From the NCBI RefSeq assembly GCF_012275445.1, contig NZ_JAAZQK010000006.1, positions 386,825-450,824 on the forward strand: a DNA stretch of 64,000 bases, written 5' to 3'. This stretch comes from Rhizobacter sp. SG703 (GTDB lineage: Bacteria > Pseudomonadota > Gammaproteobacteria > Burkholderiales > Burkholderiaceae_C). A program made the position numbers and the translations under genes. This document shows, in pieces, positions 37,005 to 46,416 of the stretch (positions within the stretch are counted from its first letter, which is position 1; each line of letters starts with the position of its first letter). The notes below the pieces were generated by a model that was not told the origin of the DNA, made no database searches, and saw only the letters and a program-made list of their open reading frames with translations.

Positions 37005-37475
37005 ATGTTCAACATCGTCCTCGTCCACCCGGAGATCCCGCCGAACACCGGCAACGTGATCCGGCTCGCGGCCAACACCGGCTGTGCCCTGCACCTGGTC
37101 GAGCCGCTCGGCTTCTCGATGGAAGACCGGCTGCTGCGGCGCGCCGGGCTCGACTACCACGAGTTCGCGCCGGTGCGGCGGCATGCCTCCTGGTCGGCGT
37201 TCGTCGAGGCCGCGACGCCCGATCCGACGCGAATGTTCGCGTTCACGACGCGCGGCAGCCGGCCATTCGCCGAGGTCGAATGGCAGGCCGGCGACTGGCT
37301 GGTGTTCGGATCGGAGACGGCCGGGCTGCCGGCCGACCTGCGCGAGACGTTTCCCGGGCATCAGCGCGTGCGCCTGCCGCTGCGCGCCGGGCAGCGCAGC
37401 CTGAACCTCAGCAATGCGGTCGCGGTCGCGGTGTTCGAGGCGTGGCGCCAGAACGGCTACGCCGGCGGCGCGTAG
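37005..37475 (+). CDS. trmL: tRNA (cytidine(34)-2'-O)-methyltransferase
   Basis: 156 residues, SPOUT fold of minimal TrmL length. Knot motifs: PEIPPNTGNVIRLAANTG at the N-terminus, FGSETAGLPADL and RSLNLSNAVAVAVFEAW at the C-terminus. Methylates the wobble ribose of tRNA-Leu. Eleven bases after comF, likely one transcript. Confidence 0.95.
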   Translation: MFNIVLVHPEIPPNTGNVIRLAANTGCALHLVEPLGFSMEDRLLRRAGLDYHEFAPVRRHASWSAFVEAATPDPTRMFAFTTRGSRPFAEVEWQAGDWLVFGSETAGLPADLRETFPGHQRVRLPLRAGQRSLNLSNAVAVAVFEAWRQNGYAGGA

Positions 37476-37487
37476 AGCGCCCTATTC

Positions 37488-38468
37488 CTATTCCGGCTGC
37501 ACGCCGGCGGCCTTGATGACCTTGCCCCAGCGTTCGCGTTCGGTCTTCATCAGGCCCGCCAGAGCCTCGGGCGCCGTGCCCGCCGCGCTGAAGTACTGGC
37601 CGAGGATCTTGCCGCGCACCTCGTCGGTCTTGATGATGCGCACCAGCTCGGCCGACACCCGGTCGACCACGGCCTGCGGCGTGCGGGCTGGCGCGAGCAC
37701 CGCCTGCCACGAGATCGCCTCGAAGCCGGCGTAGCCTTGCTCGACCAGCGTCGGCAAGTCGGGCAGCGCGCCGAAGCGGCCGAGCGTCGTGACGCCCAGT
37801 GCCTTCAGCTTGCCGGCCTTCACCTGCCCGATCGCGATGCCGGGCACCATGAACCCGGCCTGCACCTGGCCGGCCAGGATCGCGTTGACCACCTGCGGAA
37901 AGCCTTGATACGGCACGTGCACGATGTCGAGGCCGGCGCGCGCCTTGAACGACTCCATCGCCAGGTGCGCCGCGCTGCCGTTGCCGACGCTGCCGTAGTT
38001 CAGCTGGCCCTTCTTCTGCTTCGCGACGCGCACGAAGTCGGCCAGCGTGTCGACGCCGAGCTTCGGGTCGACCACCAGCACGTTCGGCGAGGTCGCGACC
38101 AGCGTCACCGGCACCAGGTCTTTCAGCGGGTCGTAGCCGAGCGATTTCGACAGCAGCGGCGCGGTCACCAGCGGCCCCTGGATCGTGAACAGGAAGGTGT
38201 AGCCGTCGGGCTCCGCCTTCGCGACCAGGCCGGTGCCGAGGTTGCCGCCGGCGCCGGGCTTGTTGTCGACGACGATCGGCTGGCCGAGCGCCTGCGCGAG
38301 CGGCTCGGCGATCAGCCGCGCGATGATGTCCGGCGAGCTGCCGGGCGGGAACGGCACGACCAGGCGGATCGGGCGGGCCGGCCAGGCCTGCGCACGGGCG
38401 GGCAGCGCGCCCGACAGGGCGGCGGCCATGCCGGCCACCAGGACATCACGACGTTTCGGCAGGCTCAT
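37488..38468 (-). CDS. Bug-family (TctC-like) periplasmic binding protein
   Basis: 326 residues with a twin-Arg-free Sec signal (MSLPKRRDVLVAGMAAALSGALPARAQA). Family landmarks IRLVVPFPPGSSPDIIAR, VVDNKPGAGGNLGT and YGSVGNGSAAHLAMESF. Binds small carboxylates for tripartite tricarboxylate transport, but no TctA/TctB genes adjoin. Begins four bases after the gpsA stop, so transcribed with it; ligand unknown. Confidence 0.92.
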   Translation of the reverse strand: MSLPKRRDVLVAGMAAALSGALPARAQAWPARPIRLVVPFPPGSSPDIIARLIAEPLAQALGQPIVVDNKPGAGGNLGTGLVAKAEPDGYTFLFTIQGPLVTAPLLSKSLGYDPLKDLVPVTLVATSPNVLVVDPKLGVDTLADFVRVAKQKKGQLNYGSVGNGSAAHLAMESFKARAGLDIVHVPYQGFPQVVNAILAGQVQAGFMVPGIAIGQVKAGKLKALGVTTLGRFGALPDLPTLVEQGYAGFEAISWQAVLAPARTPQAVVDRVSAELVRIIKTDEVRGKILGQYFSAAGTAPEALAGLMKTERERWGKVIKAAGVQPE

Positions 38469-38472
38469 CAGG

Positions 38473-39459
38473 TCAGCTTTCGGGACGCGCGTCGCGCATC
38501 ATCAGGAGGCGCATCGATTGTTCGGGCGTGCCGCGGCCCTCGAGCACGTTGACCACCGCTTCGGTGATCGGCATGTCGACCGAGCGTGCCCGCGCGCGGC
38601 GCAGCACGGTCGCGGCGCAGGCCACCCCTTCGGCCACGTGGCCGAGCTCGACGAGGATCTTCGGCAGCGGCAGGCCTTCGGCCAACAGCAGGCCGACCTT
38701 GCGGTTGCGCGACAGGTCGCCGGTGGCCGTGAGCACCAGGTCGCCGAGGCCGGACAGGCCCATGAAGGTGTCGGGCCGCGCACCGAGCGCGACGCCCAGC
38801 CGCGTGATCTCGGCCAGCCCGCGCGTGATCAGCGCGGCCCGCGCATTGAGGCCGAGCTCCATGCCGTCGGCGATGCCGGTGGCGATCGCCATCACGTTCT
38901 TCACCGCGCCGCCCACTTCGACGCCGACCACGTCGCTCGAGGTGTAGATGCGCAGGCTCTCGCCGTGCAGCGCGGCGACGGCCTGCTCGCAGAGCTCGGC
39001 ATCGGTGCTCGCGGCGACCAGCGCAGTCGGCCGGCCGAGCGCGGCCTCCAGCGCGAAGCTCGGGCCCGACAGCACGCCGACGCGGCGGTCGTTCGGGCGT
39101 ACCGCGCGCGCGACCTCGTGGCCGAGCCAGCCGGTGCCGTCCTGGAAGCCCTTGCACAGCCACAGCACGCCGCTCGCGTCGGCCGGCAGGCGGCGCAACA
39201 TCTCGGCCAGCCCGGCCATCGGCGTCGCGATGATGATCAGCCCGCCGCGCGCATGCTCGACGCAGCTGTCGAAATCGGACGACACCACCAGCGATGGCGG
39301 CAGCGCGATGCCCGGCAGGTAGCGCAGGTTCTCGCCGCGCGTCTGCAGGCGCTCGCACTGCTGCGGATCGCGCACCCACAGGCGGGTGTCATGGCGTGCC
39401 GAGGTGCTCACGGCAACCGCCGTGCCCCATGCGCCGGCTCCAAGAACGGTGAGCTTCAC
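38473..39459 (-). CDS. gpsA: NAD(P)H-dependent glycerol-3-phosphate dehydrogenase
   Basis: 328 residues. N-terminal [10 protein letters not shown] dinucleotide motif, [10 protein letters not shown] containing the catalytic Lys, SGPSFALE, and [23 protein letters not shown]. Makes sn-glycerol-3-phosphate for phospholipid synthesis. Lies downstream of secB with 31 bases between; secB-gpsA is a common proteobacterial pairing. Confidence 0.97.
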   Translation of the reverse strand: MKLTVLGAGAWGTAVAVSTSARHDTRLWVRDPQQCERLQTRGENLRYLPGIALPPSLVVSSDFDSCVEHARGGLIIIATPMAGLAEMLRRLPADASGVLWLCKGFQDGTGWLGHEVARAVRPNDRRVGVLSGPSFALEAALGRPTALVAASTDAELCEQAVAALHGESLRIYTSSDVVGVEVGGAVKNVMAIATGIADGMELGLNARAALITRGLAEITRLGVALGARPDTFMGLSGLGDLVLTATGDLSRNRKVGLLLAEGLPLPKILVELGHVAEGVACAATVLRRARARSVDMPITEAVVNVLEGRGTPEQSMRLLMMRDARPES

Positions 39460-39490
39460 CGCGGCCCCTGCGTCGGTCGGGTCGGACGAA

Positions 39491-39955
39491 TCAGTTGATC
39501 GACGGCGTCGCAGCGCCGTTCGCGGCCTGCTGCTGTTGCTGTGCCTCGAACATCGCCTGGAAGTTGACCTCGGCCAGCAGCACCGGCGGGAAGCCGGCGC
39601 GCGTGCAGATGTCGGAGATGACGGCGCGCAGGTACGGGTAGATGATCTGCGGGCAGGCGATGCCGATGATCGGCTGCAGCTGGTCTTCCGGGATGTTGCG
39701 GATCTCGAAGATGCCGGCCTGCTTGGCCTCGACCAGGAACAGCGTCTTGTCGGCGACCTTGGTCGTCACGGTGGCGGTGACGCTCACTTCGTAGACGCCG
39801 TCGGCGACCGGCTCGGCGGCCAGGCCGAGGTTGATGTCGACCTGGGGCTGCGTCTGCTCCAGCAGGATCTGCGGCGAGTTCGGCTGCTCGAGCGACATGT
39901 CCTTCAGGTACAGGCGCTGGATCTGGAACACGGGGGTTTGGGTGTCGTCGGACAT
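39491..39955 (-). CDS. secB: protein-export chaperone SecB
   Basis: 154 residues. Typical SecB core: [68 protein letters not shown]. Tetrameric cytosolic chaperone that hands precursors to SecA. A terminator of the upstream grxC gene lies just before its start, so it probably has its own promoter. Confidence 0.98.
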   Translation of the reverse strand: MSDDTQTPVFQIQRLYLKDMSLEQPNSPQILLEQTQPQVDINLGLAAEPVADGVYEVSVTATVTTKVADKTLFLVEAKQAGIFEIRNIPEDQLQPIIGIACPQIIYPYLRAVISDICTRAGFPPVLLAEVNFQAMFEAQQQQQAANGAATPSIN

Positions 39956-39983
39956 GGTGCTCTCGCGATTGACGAAGACGAGT

Positions 39984-40014
39984 GAAAAAAGCCCGCGAGC
40001 GGGATGTGCGGGCT
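39984..40014 (-). terminator. Rho-independent terminator after grxC
   Basis: On the minus strand AGCCCGC ... GCGGGCT (7-bp stem, 11-base loop) is followed by six T (39985-39990 read as A on plus). It lies 82 bases beyond the grxC stop and 29 bases before secB. Confidence 0.8.
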
Positions 40015-40095
40015 GCGGCGCGGATTATGTCCGAGGCGCCGGGGGCGAATTGAAACGCCTGGTGTGGACGGTCGCGCGAGAGGCCGTGGGGCGCG

Positions 40096-40362
40096 TCAGG
40101 CGGCGGCCGCCGACAGCAGTGGTGTCAGCCCGCCGCGCTGGTCGAGCGCGATCAGGTCGTCGCAGCCGCCGACATGCGTGTCGCCGATGAAGATCTGCGG
40201 CACGGTGCGGCGCCCGGTGCGCTCGATCATCTCGTCGCGCAAGCCCGGCTGCAGGTCGACGCGCACTTCGTCGATCTGGTCGACGCCGCGCGACTTCAAC
40301 AGCTGCTTCGCGCGGTGGCAGTAGGGGCACACCATCGAGGTGTACATCTTCACGGCTTGCAT
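40096..40362 (-). CDS. grxC: glutaredoxin 3
   Basis: 88 residues. Dithiol site CPYCHRAKQLL at residues ~12-22, cis-Pro motif TVPQIFIGDTHVGGCDDL. Reduces disulfides with glutathione. 44 bases after the rhodanese gene; followed by a terminator. Confidence 0.95.
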   Translation of the reverse strand: MQAVKMYTSMVCPYCHRAKQLLKSRGVDQIDEVRVDLQPGLRDEMIERTGRRTVPQIFIGDTHVGGCDDLIALDQRGGLTPLLSAAAA

Positions 40363-40405
40363 CGCTTCGCTCCAACGACGGGCCTGGACGACGGCCCTGG
40401 AAACC

Positions 40406-40816
40406 TCAGGCCGATTTCTCGACCGGCAGGTTCGCTTCGCGCCACGCCTTCAGGCCACCGGCCAGTGCGCGAGCGTTCTCGTAGCCTGCCTTGCGAAGGA
40501 TACCGATCGCGCGGGTGGCGCGTGCGCCGCTCGCGCACACCACCACCAGAGGCAAGGCCTTGTTCTTGGGCAGCGCGTTCGAGGTCTCGATCTGTGCCAG
40601 AGGCACGTTCTTCGCGCCGGCGGGGTGGCCGGCGGCGAACTCGGCCGGCTCGCTGACGTCGATCAGCACGCCCTTCTCGCGGTTGATCACGTGCACCGCA
40701 TCGGCGGTGGACAGCGCCCCGCCCTGCGCGCCGCGGCGCAGCGTGGGCCACAGCAGCAGACCGCCGGACACCAGGGCCACCGCGAACAGATACCAGTTGT
40801 CGAGAAGGAATTTCAC
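40406..40816 (-). CDS. membrane-anchored rhodanese-like protein
   Basis: 136 residues. One N-terminal membrane span ([20 protein letters not shown]) then a rhodanese domain with [18 protein letters not shown] and the active-site loop [14 protein letters not shown] (Cys nucleophile). Possibly a sulfur carrier or thiosulfate sulfurtransferase. First gene of the rhodanese-grxC pair, divergent from gpmA with 98 bases between. Confidence 0.9.
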   Translation of the reverse strand: MKFLLDNWYLFAVALVSGGLLLWPTLRRGAQGGALSTADAVHVINREKGVLIDVSEPAEFAAGHPAGAKNVPLAQIETSNALPKNKALPLVVVCASGARATRAIGILRKAGYENARALAGGLKAWREANLPVEKSA

Positions 40817-40850
40817 AGGCGAGGCCCAAGGGTTGGAAGCAAACGCGAAT

Positions 40851-40858
40851 TATAGAAT
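40851..40858 (+). promoter_or_regulatory. possible -10 region of gpmA
   Basis: TATAGAAT in the divergent gap, 57 bases before the gpmA ATG; TTGGAA at 40833-40838 could be a weak -35 but the spacing is short. Confidence 0.3.
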
Positions 40859-40914
40859 TCGGCGGTCTGCCTCCCCGGGGCCGCGCCCCGCCTGCCCCAC
40901 AACCACTGCCTGCC

Positions 40915-41661
40915 ATGTACAAACTCGTGCTGATCCGCCACGGCGAATCGACCTGGAACCTGGAAAACCGCTTCACCGGCTGGACCGACGTCGACCTGAC
41001 GCCGACCGGCGTCGAGCAGGCCAAGCAGGCCGGCCGGTTGCTGAAGGCCGAAGGCTACGACTTCGACATCGCCTACACCTCGGTGCTGAAGCGCGCGGTC
41101 TGGACGCTGTGGCACGCGCTCGACCAGATGGACCGCACCTGGCTGCCGGTGGTGCACAGCTGGCGCCTGAACGAACGCCACTACGGCTCGCTGCAGGGGC
41201 TCAACAAGGCCGACATGGCCAGGCAGTACGGCGACGAGCAGGTGCTGGTCTGGCGCCGCAGCTACGACACGCCACCGCCGGCGCTCGACGCCGCCGACCC
41301 GCGCGGCCAGCGCCAGGACATCCGCTACGCGAAGCTGCGGCCCGAAGACGTCCCGCTGACCGAATGCCTGAAGGACACCGTCGCGCGCGTGCTGCCGTTC
41401 TGGAACGACAGCGTCGCGCCGGCCATCAAGGCGGGCAAGCGCATCGTGATCGCCGCGCACGGCAACAGCATCCGCGCGCTGGTGAAGTACCTCGACGAGA
41501 TCGCCGATGCCGACATCGTCGGCGTCAACATCCCGAACGGTATCCCGCTCGTCTACGAACTCGACGAGAACCTGAAGCCGATCAGGCACTACTACCTGGG
41601 CGATGCCGAGGCCGCAGCGGCCGCCGCCGCGGCCGTCGCGAACCAGGGCAAGAAGGCTTAG
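40915..41661 (+). CDS. gpmA: 2,3-bisphosphoglycerate-dependent phosphoglycerate mutase
   Basis: 248 residues. Phospho-His motif [18 protein letters not shown] at the N-terminus, [17 protein letters not shown], and second His in [15 protein letters not shown]. Interconverts 3- and 2-phosphoglycerate in glycolysis. An Ala-rich tail ([17 protein letters not shown]) follows the core. Its TAG overlaps the TAA of the convergent HD-GYP-like gene. Confidence 0.97.
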   Translation: MYKLVLIRHGESTWNLENRFTGWTDVDLTPTGVEQAKQAGRLLKAEGYDFDIAYTSVLKRAVWTLWHALDQMDRTWLPVVHSWRLNERHYGSLQGLNKADMARQYGDEQVLVWRRSYDTPPPALDAADPRGQRQDIRYAKLRPEDVPLTECLKDTVARVLPFWNDSVAPAIKAGKRIVIAAHGNSIRALVKYLDEIADADIVGVNIPNGIPLVYELDENLKPIRHYYLGDAEAAAAAAAAVANQGKKA

Positions 41662-42776
41662 GCCGGCAGCCCGTACAGCCGCTCCGGCAGCAGCCGCGCC
41701 GCGAGCGACTTGTCGGGCAGCGCCGCGACGATCGCGAACTCCTGGCACGCCGTGTCGCGCCGCGTCGTGTGCACCACCGGCATGCCGCTGCGGTCGGTGA
41801 TGCTGGCGGCGATCGGCGTGCTGGCGCTGTCGCCGCGCCGCACCACCACCGCGCGCTCGCCGCTCTTCAGCTGCACGAAGTCGCCCGGCGGGTAGATGCC
41901 CAGCTCCTTCACGATCGCCATCGACAACGGCCCGCCGGCGTCGTCCTGGAACAGCTGGCGTGCCGCGTCCTGCGTGCTGATCGCCGGCCGGCTGCTGCGC
42001 GGCGTGATGCGCGCCATGAAGACATCGGCCAGCCGCAGCGCCCGCGCCGCCTCGCAGGGGTTCTTGCACCCGCTCGGGTAGCCGCCGCCGCCCGGGCGCT
42101 CGTGGTGTTCGGCGACCGCCTGCAGCCATTCGGCGTCGTCGATGCCGGCCGCCTGCAGCAACTCGACGGCCTGCTGCGGATGCAGCGCCACCTTGCCCAG
42201 CTGCGGCGGCATCGCCGGCACGCCTTGCGCGGCCAGCCGGCCCTGCAGTTCCAGCATCGCGATGTTCATCGTCAGCGCCGCCTTCACGAGGCTCTGCGTG
42301 CGCGCGGGGGTCCAGCCGAGGCGCCGTGCCATCAGGCAGCACAGCATCGCGGTGTGCAGCGAATGCGTCAGCCCGTACAGCAGCATGCGCGGCCGGTCCT
42401 TGCGCACCGACAGGAAGATGCCGATGTCGGGATCGCGCTCGATCAACGCGACCAAGCTGGCGGCGAACTCGTCGGTGCGCGCCGGGAAGCCGGGCTCGGC
42501 CAGGCTCTTCAGCAGCCGGTCGAGCCGCCACAGCATCTTTTCCCACAGGTCGAACAGGTTGGCCGGGCGCGCGGGCGGCGACTGCGCCGCCCGCGCCGCG
42601 GCCTTGACCTCCTCGAGGTCGACGAAGGCGCCGCGCCGCAGCAGCGCCTGCATCTGGCCGTCGTCGACGAACACATGGCCTTTGGCCAGCAGCAGCACGC
42701 CAGCCTCGTCACGCACGCCCCACGGCAGCGGCGCCCCCAGGCGAACCTGCGATTGAACCAGTCTGAGCAACTCCAT
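41658..42776 (-). CDS. HD-GYP-like protein with missing HD metal-site residues
   Basis: 372 residues. N-terminal PilZ-unlike DUF3391-type region, then an HD-GYP fold: [44 protein letters not shown] (residues 223-236, the GYP signature intact) and [12 protein letters not shown]. The diagnostic His-Asp pair of the LLHDIGK motif is replaced by Met170-Asn171 in ALTMNIAML, and the following Lys is also absent. Hydrolysis of c-di-GMP is therefore doubtful; a binding or regulatory role is plausible. Confidence 0.85.
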   Translation of the reverse strand: MELLRLVQSQVRLGAPLPWGVRDEAGVLLLAKGHVFVDDGQMQALLRRGAFVDLEEVKAAARAAQSPPARPANLFDLWEKMLWRLDRLLKSLAEPGFPARTDEFAASLVALIERDPDIGIFLSVRKDRPRMLLYGLTHSLHTAMLCCLMARRLGWTPARTQSLVKAALTMNIAMLELQGRLAAQGVPAMPPQLGKVALHPQQAVELLQAAGIDDAEWLQAVAEHHERPGGGGYPSGCKNPCEAARALRLADVFMARITPRSSRPAISTQDAARQLFQDDAGGPLSMAIVKELGIYPPGDFVQLKSGERAVVVRRGDSASTPIAASITDRSGMPVVHTTRRDTACQEFAIVAALPDKSLAARLLPERLYGLPA

Positions 42777-42893
42777 CGCAACCTCCACGCAGCCCTCGCG
42801 GTGCGGTGGCACCGGGGCATGCGTGGATGTCGGCGGCGCGCGCGACGCCCACCAGAGGACATGCGTCACCTCCCGGTGCGCTGGCCCCCGCCG

Positions 42894-42929
42894 GATCAGG
42901 CCCCGGTTCAGACCCCGATTCAGACCCCG
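42894..42929. repeat. three tandem 12-base units at the end of the aldehyde dehydrogenase gene
   Basis: Units GATCAGGCCCCG, GTTCAGACCCCG, ATTCAGACCCCG. The first unit met in the gene's direction contains its stop codon; because the period is a multiple of three, the following units repeat that in-frame TGA. Confidence 0.7.
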
Positions 42930-44356
42930 GTGTAGGCCGTCTTCACGACGGTGTAGAACTCGCGGGCGTAGCTGCCCTGCTCGCGTGGGCCGTAGCTCGA
43001 CCCCTTGCGGCCGCCGAACGGCACGTGGTAGTCGACGCCGGCGGTGGGCAGGTTGACCATCACCATGCCGACCTGCGCGTGGCGCTTGAAGTGCGTCGCG
43101 TACTTCAGCGAGCTGGTCGCGATGCCGGCCGACAGGCCGAACGGCGTGTCGTTGCAGACCGCGAGCGCCTCGTCGTAGTCCTTCACGCGGATCACCGAGG
43201 CCACCGGGCCGAAGATCTCCTCGCGGTTGATCGTCATGCGCGGCGTCGATTCGACGAACAGAGCCGGCGACAGGAAGAAGCCGTCGGTCTCGGCCTTCAC
43301 GCGCTGGCCGCCCGCCAGCAGGCGCGCGCCTTCGGCCTGGCCGAGCTCGATGTAGCGCTCGTCCTGCTCCAGCTGCGCCTTCGAGACCACCGGGCCGATG
43401 TCGATGCCGGCGCCCAGCGCATGGCCGACCTTCAGGCCGCGCATGCGCTCGGCCAGCGCATCGACGAAACGGTCGTGGATGCCGGCGGTGACGATCAGGC
43501 GGCTCGATGCGGTGCAGCGCTGGCCGGTCGAGAAGAACGCGCTCTGCGCGCACAGCTCCACCGCCTGCTTCAGGTCGGCATCGTCGAGCACCAGCTGCGG
43601 GTTCTTGCCGCCCATCTCCAGCTGCACCTTCGCGCCGCGCGCGACCGCGGCCTGCGCGACCTGCTTGCCCACGCCCTGCGACCCGGTGAAGCTGATCGCA
43701 TCGATGCCGGGATGGTCGACGATGGCCTGCCCGACCTCGCGGCCCGCGCCCATCACCAGGTTGAACACGCCGGCCGGCAGGCCGGCGCGCGAGATGATCT
43801 CGGCCAGCGCCCAGGCCGAGCCCGGCACCAGGTCGGCCGGCTTGAACACCACGCAGTTGCCGTAGGCGAGGGCCGGCGCGATCTTCCAGGCGGGGATCGC
43901 GATCGGGAAGTTCCACGGGCTGATGATGCCGACCACGCCGACCGGCTCGCGCGTGATCTCGACGCCGATGTTCGGCCGCACCGACGGCAGCAGCTCGCCC
44001 GGCGTGCGCAGGCATTCGCCGGCGAAGAACTTGAAGATGTTGCCGGCGCGCATGACTTCGCCGATGCCTTCGGGCTTGGTCTTGCCTTCCTCGCGGGCGA
44101 GCAGCATGCCGAGCTCTTCGCGGCGCGCGAGGATCTCGCTGCCGATGCGGTCGAGCGCATCGGCCCGGGCCTGCACGCTGAAGACGCCCCAGGCCGGCGC
44201 CGCGGCGCGGGCGGCCTGCACGGCCTCGTCGACCTGCGCGGCGGTGGCGCTGGCGAACTGGCCGACGGTGTCGGCGAGGTCTGACGGGTTGATGTTCGGC
44301 ACGAAGCGCGAACCGGCGACCCACGCGCCGTTGATGTAGTTCAGGTGTTCAGACAT
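42920..44356 (-). CDS. aldehyde dehydrogenase, probable alpha-ketoglutarate semialdehyde dehydrogenase
   Basis: 478 residues, ALDH superfamily. VVGIISPWNFPIAIPAWKIAPAL, FTGSQGVGK (NAD loop), EMGGKNPQLVL (general base Glu), STGQRCTASSRL (catalytic Cys) and EEIFGPVASV are intact. Placed 9 bases after kdgD, whose product is alpha-ketoglutarate semialdehyde, so oxidation to alpha-ketoglutarate is the likely reaction. Second gene of the regulated kdgD operon. Confidence 0.92.
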   Translation of the reverse strand: MSEHLNYINGAWVAGSRFVPNINPSDLADTVGQFASATAAQVDEAVQAARAAAPAWGVFSVQARADALDRIGSEILARREELGMLLAREEGKTKPEGIGEVMRAGNIFKFFAGECLRTPGELLPSVRPNIGVEITREPVGVVGIISPWNFPIAIPAWKIAPALAYGNCVVFKPADLVPGSAWALAEIISRAGLPAGVFNLVMGAGREVGQAIVDHPGIDAISFTGSQGVGKQVAQAAVARGAKVQLEMGGKNPQLVLDDADLKQAVELCAQSAFFSTGQRCTASSRLIVTAGIHDRFVDALAERMRGLKVGHALGAGIDIGPVVSKAQLEQDERYIELGQAEGARLLAGGQRVKAETDGFFLSPALFVESTPRMTINREEIFGPVASVIRVKDYDEALAVCNDTPFGLSAGIATSSLKYATHFKRHAQVGMVMVNLPTAGVDYHVPFGGRKGSSYGPREQGSYAREFYTVVKTAYTGV

Positions 44357-44365
44357 GTCAGCCCC

Positions 44366-45277
44366 TTATTGCGGGCCGAGGCGCTTGATCAGCGCGGCCA
44401 GCATCTCGACTTCTTCACCCGTCAGGTCCGTCAGCGGCGGGCGCACCGGGCCGGCCGGGTGGCCGACCAGCGTCGCGCCGGCCTTGATGATGCTGACCGC
44501 GTAGCCCGCCTGGCGGTTGCGGATGTCGAGGTACGGCAGGAAGAAGTCGTCGATCAGGCGGCTCTGCGTCGCCCGGTCGTCGGCCGCGACGGCACGGTAG
44601 AAATCCATCGCGGTCTTCGGCACGAAATTGAACACCGCCGACGAGTACACCGGCACGCCCAGCGCCTTGTAGGCCGCGGCATAGACCTCCGCGGTCGGCA
44701 GGCCGCCGAGGTACGCGAAGCGGTCGCCCAGCTTCTGGCGCACCGTCACCATCGCCTCGATCTCGCCGACGCCGTCCTTGAAGCCGACCAGGTTCGGGCA
44801 TCGGTCGGCCAGCTGCTGCAGGCTGGCCGCGCTGAGCTTGCAGACCGCGCGGTTGTAGACGATCACGCCGATCTTCACCGACTTGCACACCGCCTCGACG
44901 TGCGCCACCAGCCCCTGCTGGCCGGCTTCAGTCAGGTAGTGCGGCAGCAGCAGCAGGCCCTTGGCGCCCAGGCGCTCGGCCTCTTTCGCCATCGCGATCG
45001 CCTGGCGGGTCGGGCCGCCGACACCGGCAATGATCGGCACGCTGTGCTTGCAGGTGTCGACCGCCACCTTGATGACCTGGCCGTATTCCTCGCTGACCAG
45101 CGAGAAGAACTCGCCGGTGCCGCCGGCCGCGAACAGCGCGGTCGCGCCATACGGCGCCAGCCATTCGAGCCGCTTCGCATAGGTCGACGGCTGGAAGTTG
45201 CCCTGCGCATCGAAGTCCGTCACCGGGAAGGACAGCAGGCCGGACGAGATGGTGGTTTTGAGTTCCTGGGGTGACAT
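44366..45277 (-). CDS. kdgD: 5-dehydro-4-deoxyglucarate dehydratase
   Basis: 303 residues from [18 protein letters not shown] upstream favours this ATG over the one twelve bases earlier. DHDPS/NAL TIM barrel with [20 protein letters not shown] and Schiff-base Lys in [13 protein letters not shown]. Decarboxylates and dehydrates 5-keto-4-deoxyglucarate to alpha-ketoglutarate semialdehyde. A regulator operator candidate lies 42 bases upstream. Confidence 0.95.
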   Translation of the reverse strand: MSPQELKTTISSGLLSFPVTDFDAQGNFQPSTYAKRLEWLAPYGATALFAAGGTGEFFSLVSEEYGQVIKVAVDTCKHSVPIIAGVGGPTRQAIAMAKEAERLGAKGLLLLPHYLTEAGQQGLVAHVEAVCKSVKIGVIVYNRAVCKLSAASLQQLADRCPNLVGFKDGVGEIEAMVTVRQKLGDRFAYLGGLPTAEVYAAAYKALGVPVYSSAVFNFVPKTAMDFYRAVAADDRATQSRLIDDFFLPYLDIRNRQAGYAVSIIKAGATLVGHPAGPVRPPLTDLTGEEVEMLAALIKRLGPQ

Positions 45278-45318
45278 GCGCGTCTCCAAATGAGTGCAGA
45301 CTATCGGATCAGTTGTCA

Positions 45319-45331
45319 GTCATCGTACAAC
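45319..45331 (-). promoter_or_regulatory. candidate GntR-regulator operator at kdgD
   Basis: GTCATCGTACAAC, 11/13 identical to the best copy of the palindrome GTTGTCGTACAAC, with wider identity to site 3 of the locus (15 of 17 over 45317-45333). Lies 42 bases upstream of the kdgD start in a position suited to repression. Confidence 0.6.
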
Positions 45332-45371
45332 ATGGCCTGCGCAGATTCAAGAGGGCACGCCCCCGATGCGT

Positions 45372-46133
45372 TCAGGGCGCTGCGTTGCCGTCGGCGCGGC
45401 GCAGGCGTTCGCGGCTGTTGGCCAAATGGGTGCGCATCGCGGCGCGGGCCGCCTCCGGGTCGCGCCCGGCGATCGCGTTGACGATGCTCTCGTGCTCGAC
45501 GTTCACCCGGTGCAGGTATTCGCGCCGGCCCTCGCCGGCCACCTTTGCGGTGTTGAGCCGGGCGCGCGGAATGATCATCGTGCCCAGGTAGGTCATCAGC
45601 TCGACGAAGTGCACGTTCTGCGTGGCCCGGGCGATCTCCATGTGGAGCTGGAAGTCGGGCGCGATCGCGTCGCCGTCGTGCTCGATGGCCGACGAGAACG
45701 CGGCCAGCGCGCCGCGCATCACCTCGATGTTGGCATCGGTGCGGCGCACCGCCGCAAGCCCGGCCGCCTCGGCCTCGAGCCCGATGCGCAGGTCGAGCAC
45801 CGCGATCACCTCGCGGGCGGTGGCGATCTGCTCCGGATCGATGCGGAAGTTCTGCGTGCCGCCGCTGCCGACGACGAAGGTGCCCACGCCATGCCGCGTC
45901 TCGACCAGCCCGCCGGCCTGCAGCTTCGACAGCGCCTCGCGCACCACGGTCCGGCTGACGCCGAACTCGTCCATGATCGCGGCCTCGGTCGGCAGCTTGT
46001 CGCCCGAGCGCATCACGTTGTCGCGGATGCGCGCGCTCAGCGTCTCGACCAGGCCGATGGCCAGGCTGCGCGGCCGGCGGCGCGGCAGGTCGGTCGCAGC
46101 AGGGGATGGCGGGACGTGCATCGGGCGGCTCAT
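45372..46133 (-). CDS. FadR-subfamily GntR transcriptional regulator
   Basis: 253 residues from MSRPMHVPPSPAAT. Winged helix near residues 25-95 (LPTEAAIMDEFGVSRTVVREALSKLQAGGLVETRHGVGTFV) and a C-terminal FCD effector domain with metal-type His/Asp residues (DFQLHMEIARATQN). FadR-type regulators respond to sugar acids and similar carboxylates. Encoded between the two arms of the uronate locus and flanked by three matching palindromes, so it very likely controls both. Confidence 0.92.
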   Translation of the reverse strand: MSRPMHVPPSPAATDLPRRRPRSLAIGLVETLSARIRDNVMRSGDKLPTEAAIMDEFGVSRTVVREALSKLQAGGLVETRHGVGTFVVGSGGTQNFRIDPEQIATAREVIAVLDLRIGLEAEAAGLAAVRRTDANIEVMRGALAAFSSAIEHDGDAIAPDFQLHMEIARATQNVHFVELMTYLGTMIIPRARLNTAKVAGEGRREYLHRVNVEHESIVNAIAGRDPEAARAAMRTHLANSRERLRRADGNAAP

Positions 46134-46217
46134 GGCAAGGTCGTTGAAAGGGCTTTCGACTGTACGGCACGCGGCCGGCGCGGCAAGCGGGCTTCTGCGG
46201 GTCGACAACGACGGTTC

Positions 46218-46230
46218 GTCGTCGTACAAC
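46218..46230 (+). promoter_or_regulatory. candidate GntR-regulator operator, site 2
   Basis: GTCGTCGTACAAC, 12/13 match to GTTGTCGTACAAC, in the gap between the regulator and the uronate dehydrogenase gene, 85 bases upstream of the regulator start. Suggests autoregulation. Confidence 0.6.
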
Positions 46231-46342
46231 AATGTACGTGGTCGACGACACCGTTTGCCGGTGCGGACGGGCAGGCCGGCCCCGGGATTACCCTCATCCC
46301 GCTGGCTTGACAAGCCCCCTGTCGTCACGAATCATTCAGCAT

Positions 46343-46355
46343 GTTGTACGACAAC
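46343..46355 (+). promoter_or_regulatory. candidate GntR-regulator operator, site 3
   Basis: GTTGTACGACAAC: perfect 5-bp arms GTTGT/ACAAC with a 3-base centre, the best copy of the three. Lies 62 bases before the uronate dehydrogenase start. The 283-base gap otherwise holds no gene. Confidence 0.68.
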
Positions 46356-46416
46356 TGATGACGTACCTGTTGCCGACAGCGCGGATCCGCGGTCGGCCGT
46401 GAAAGAACCCTTGCCG

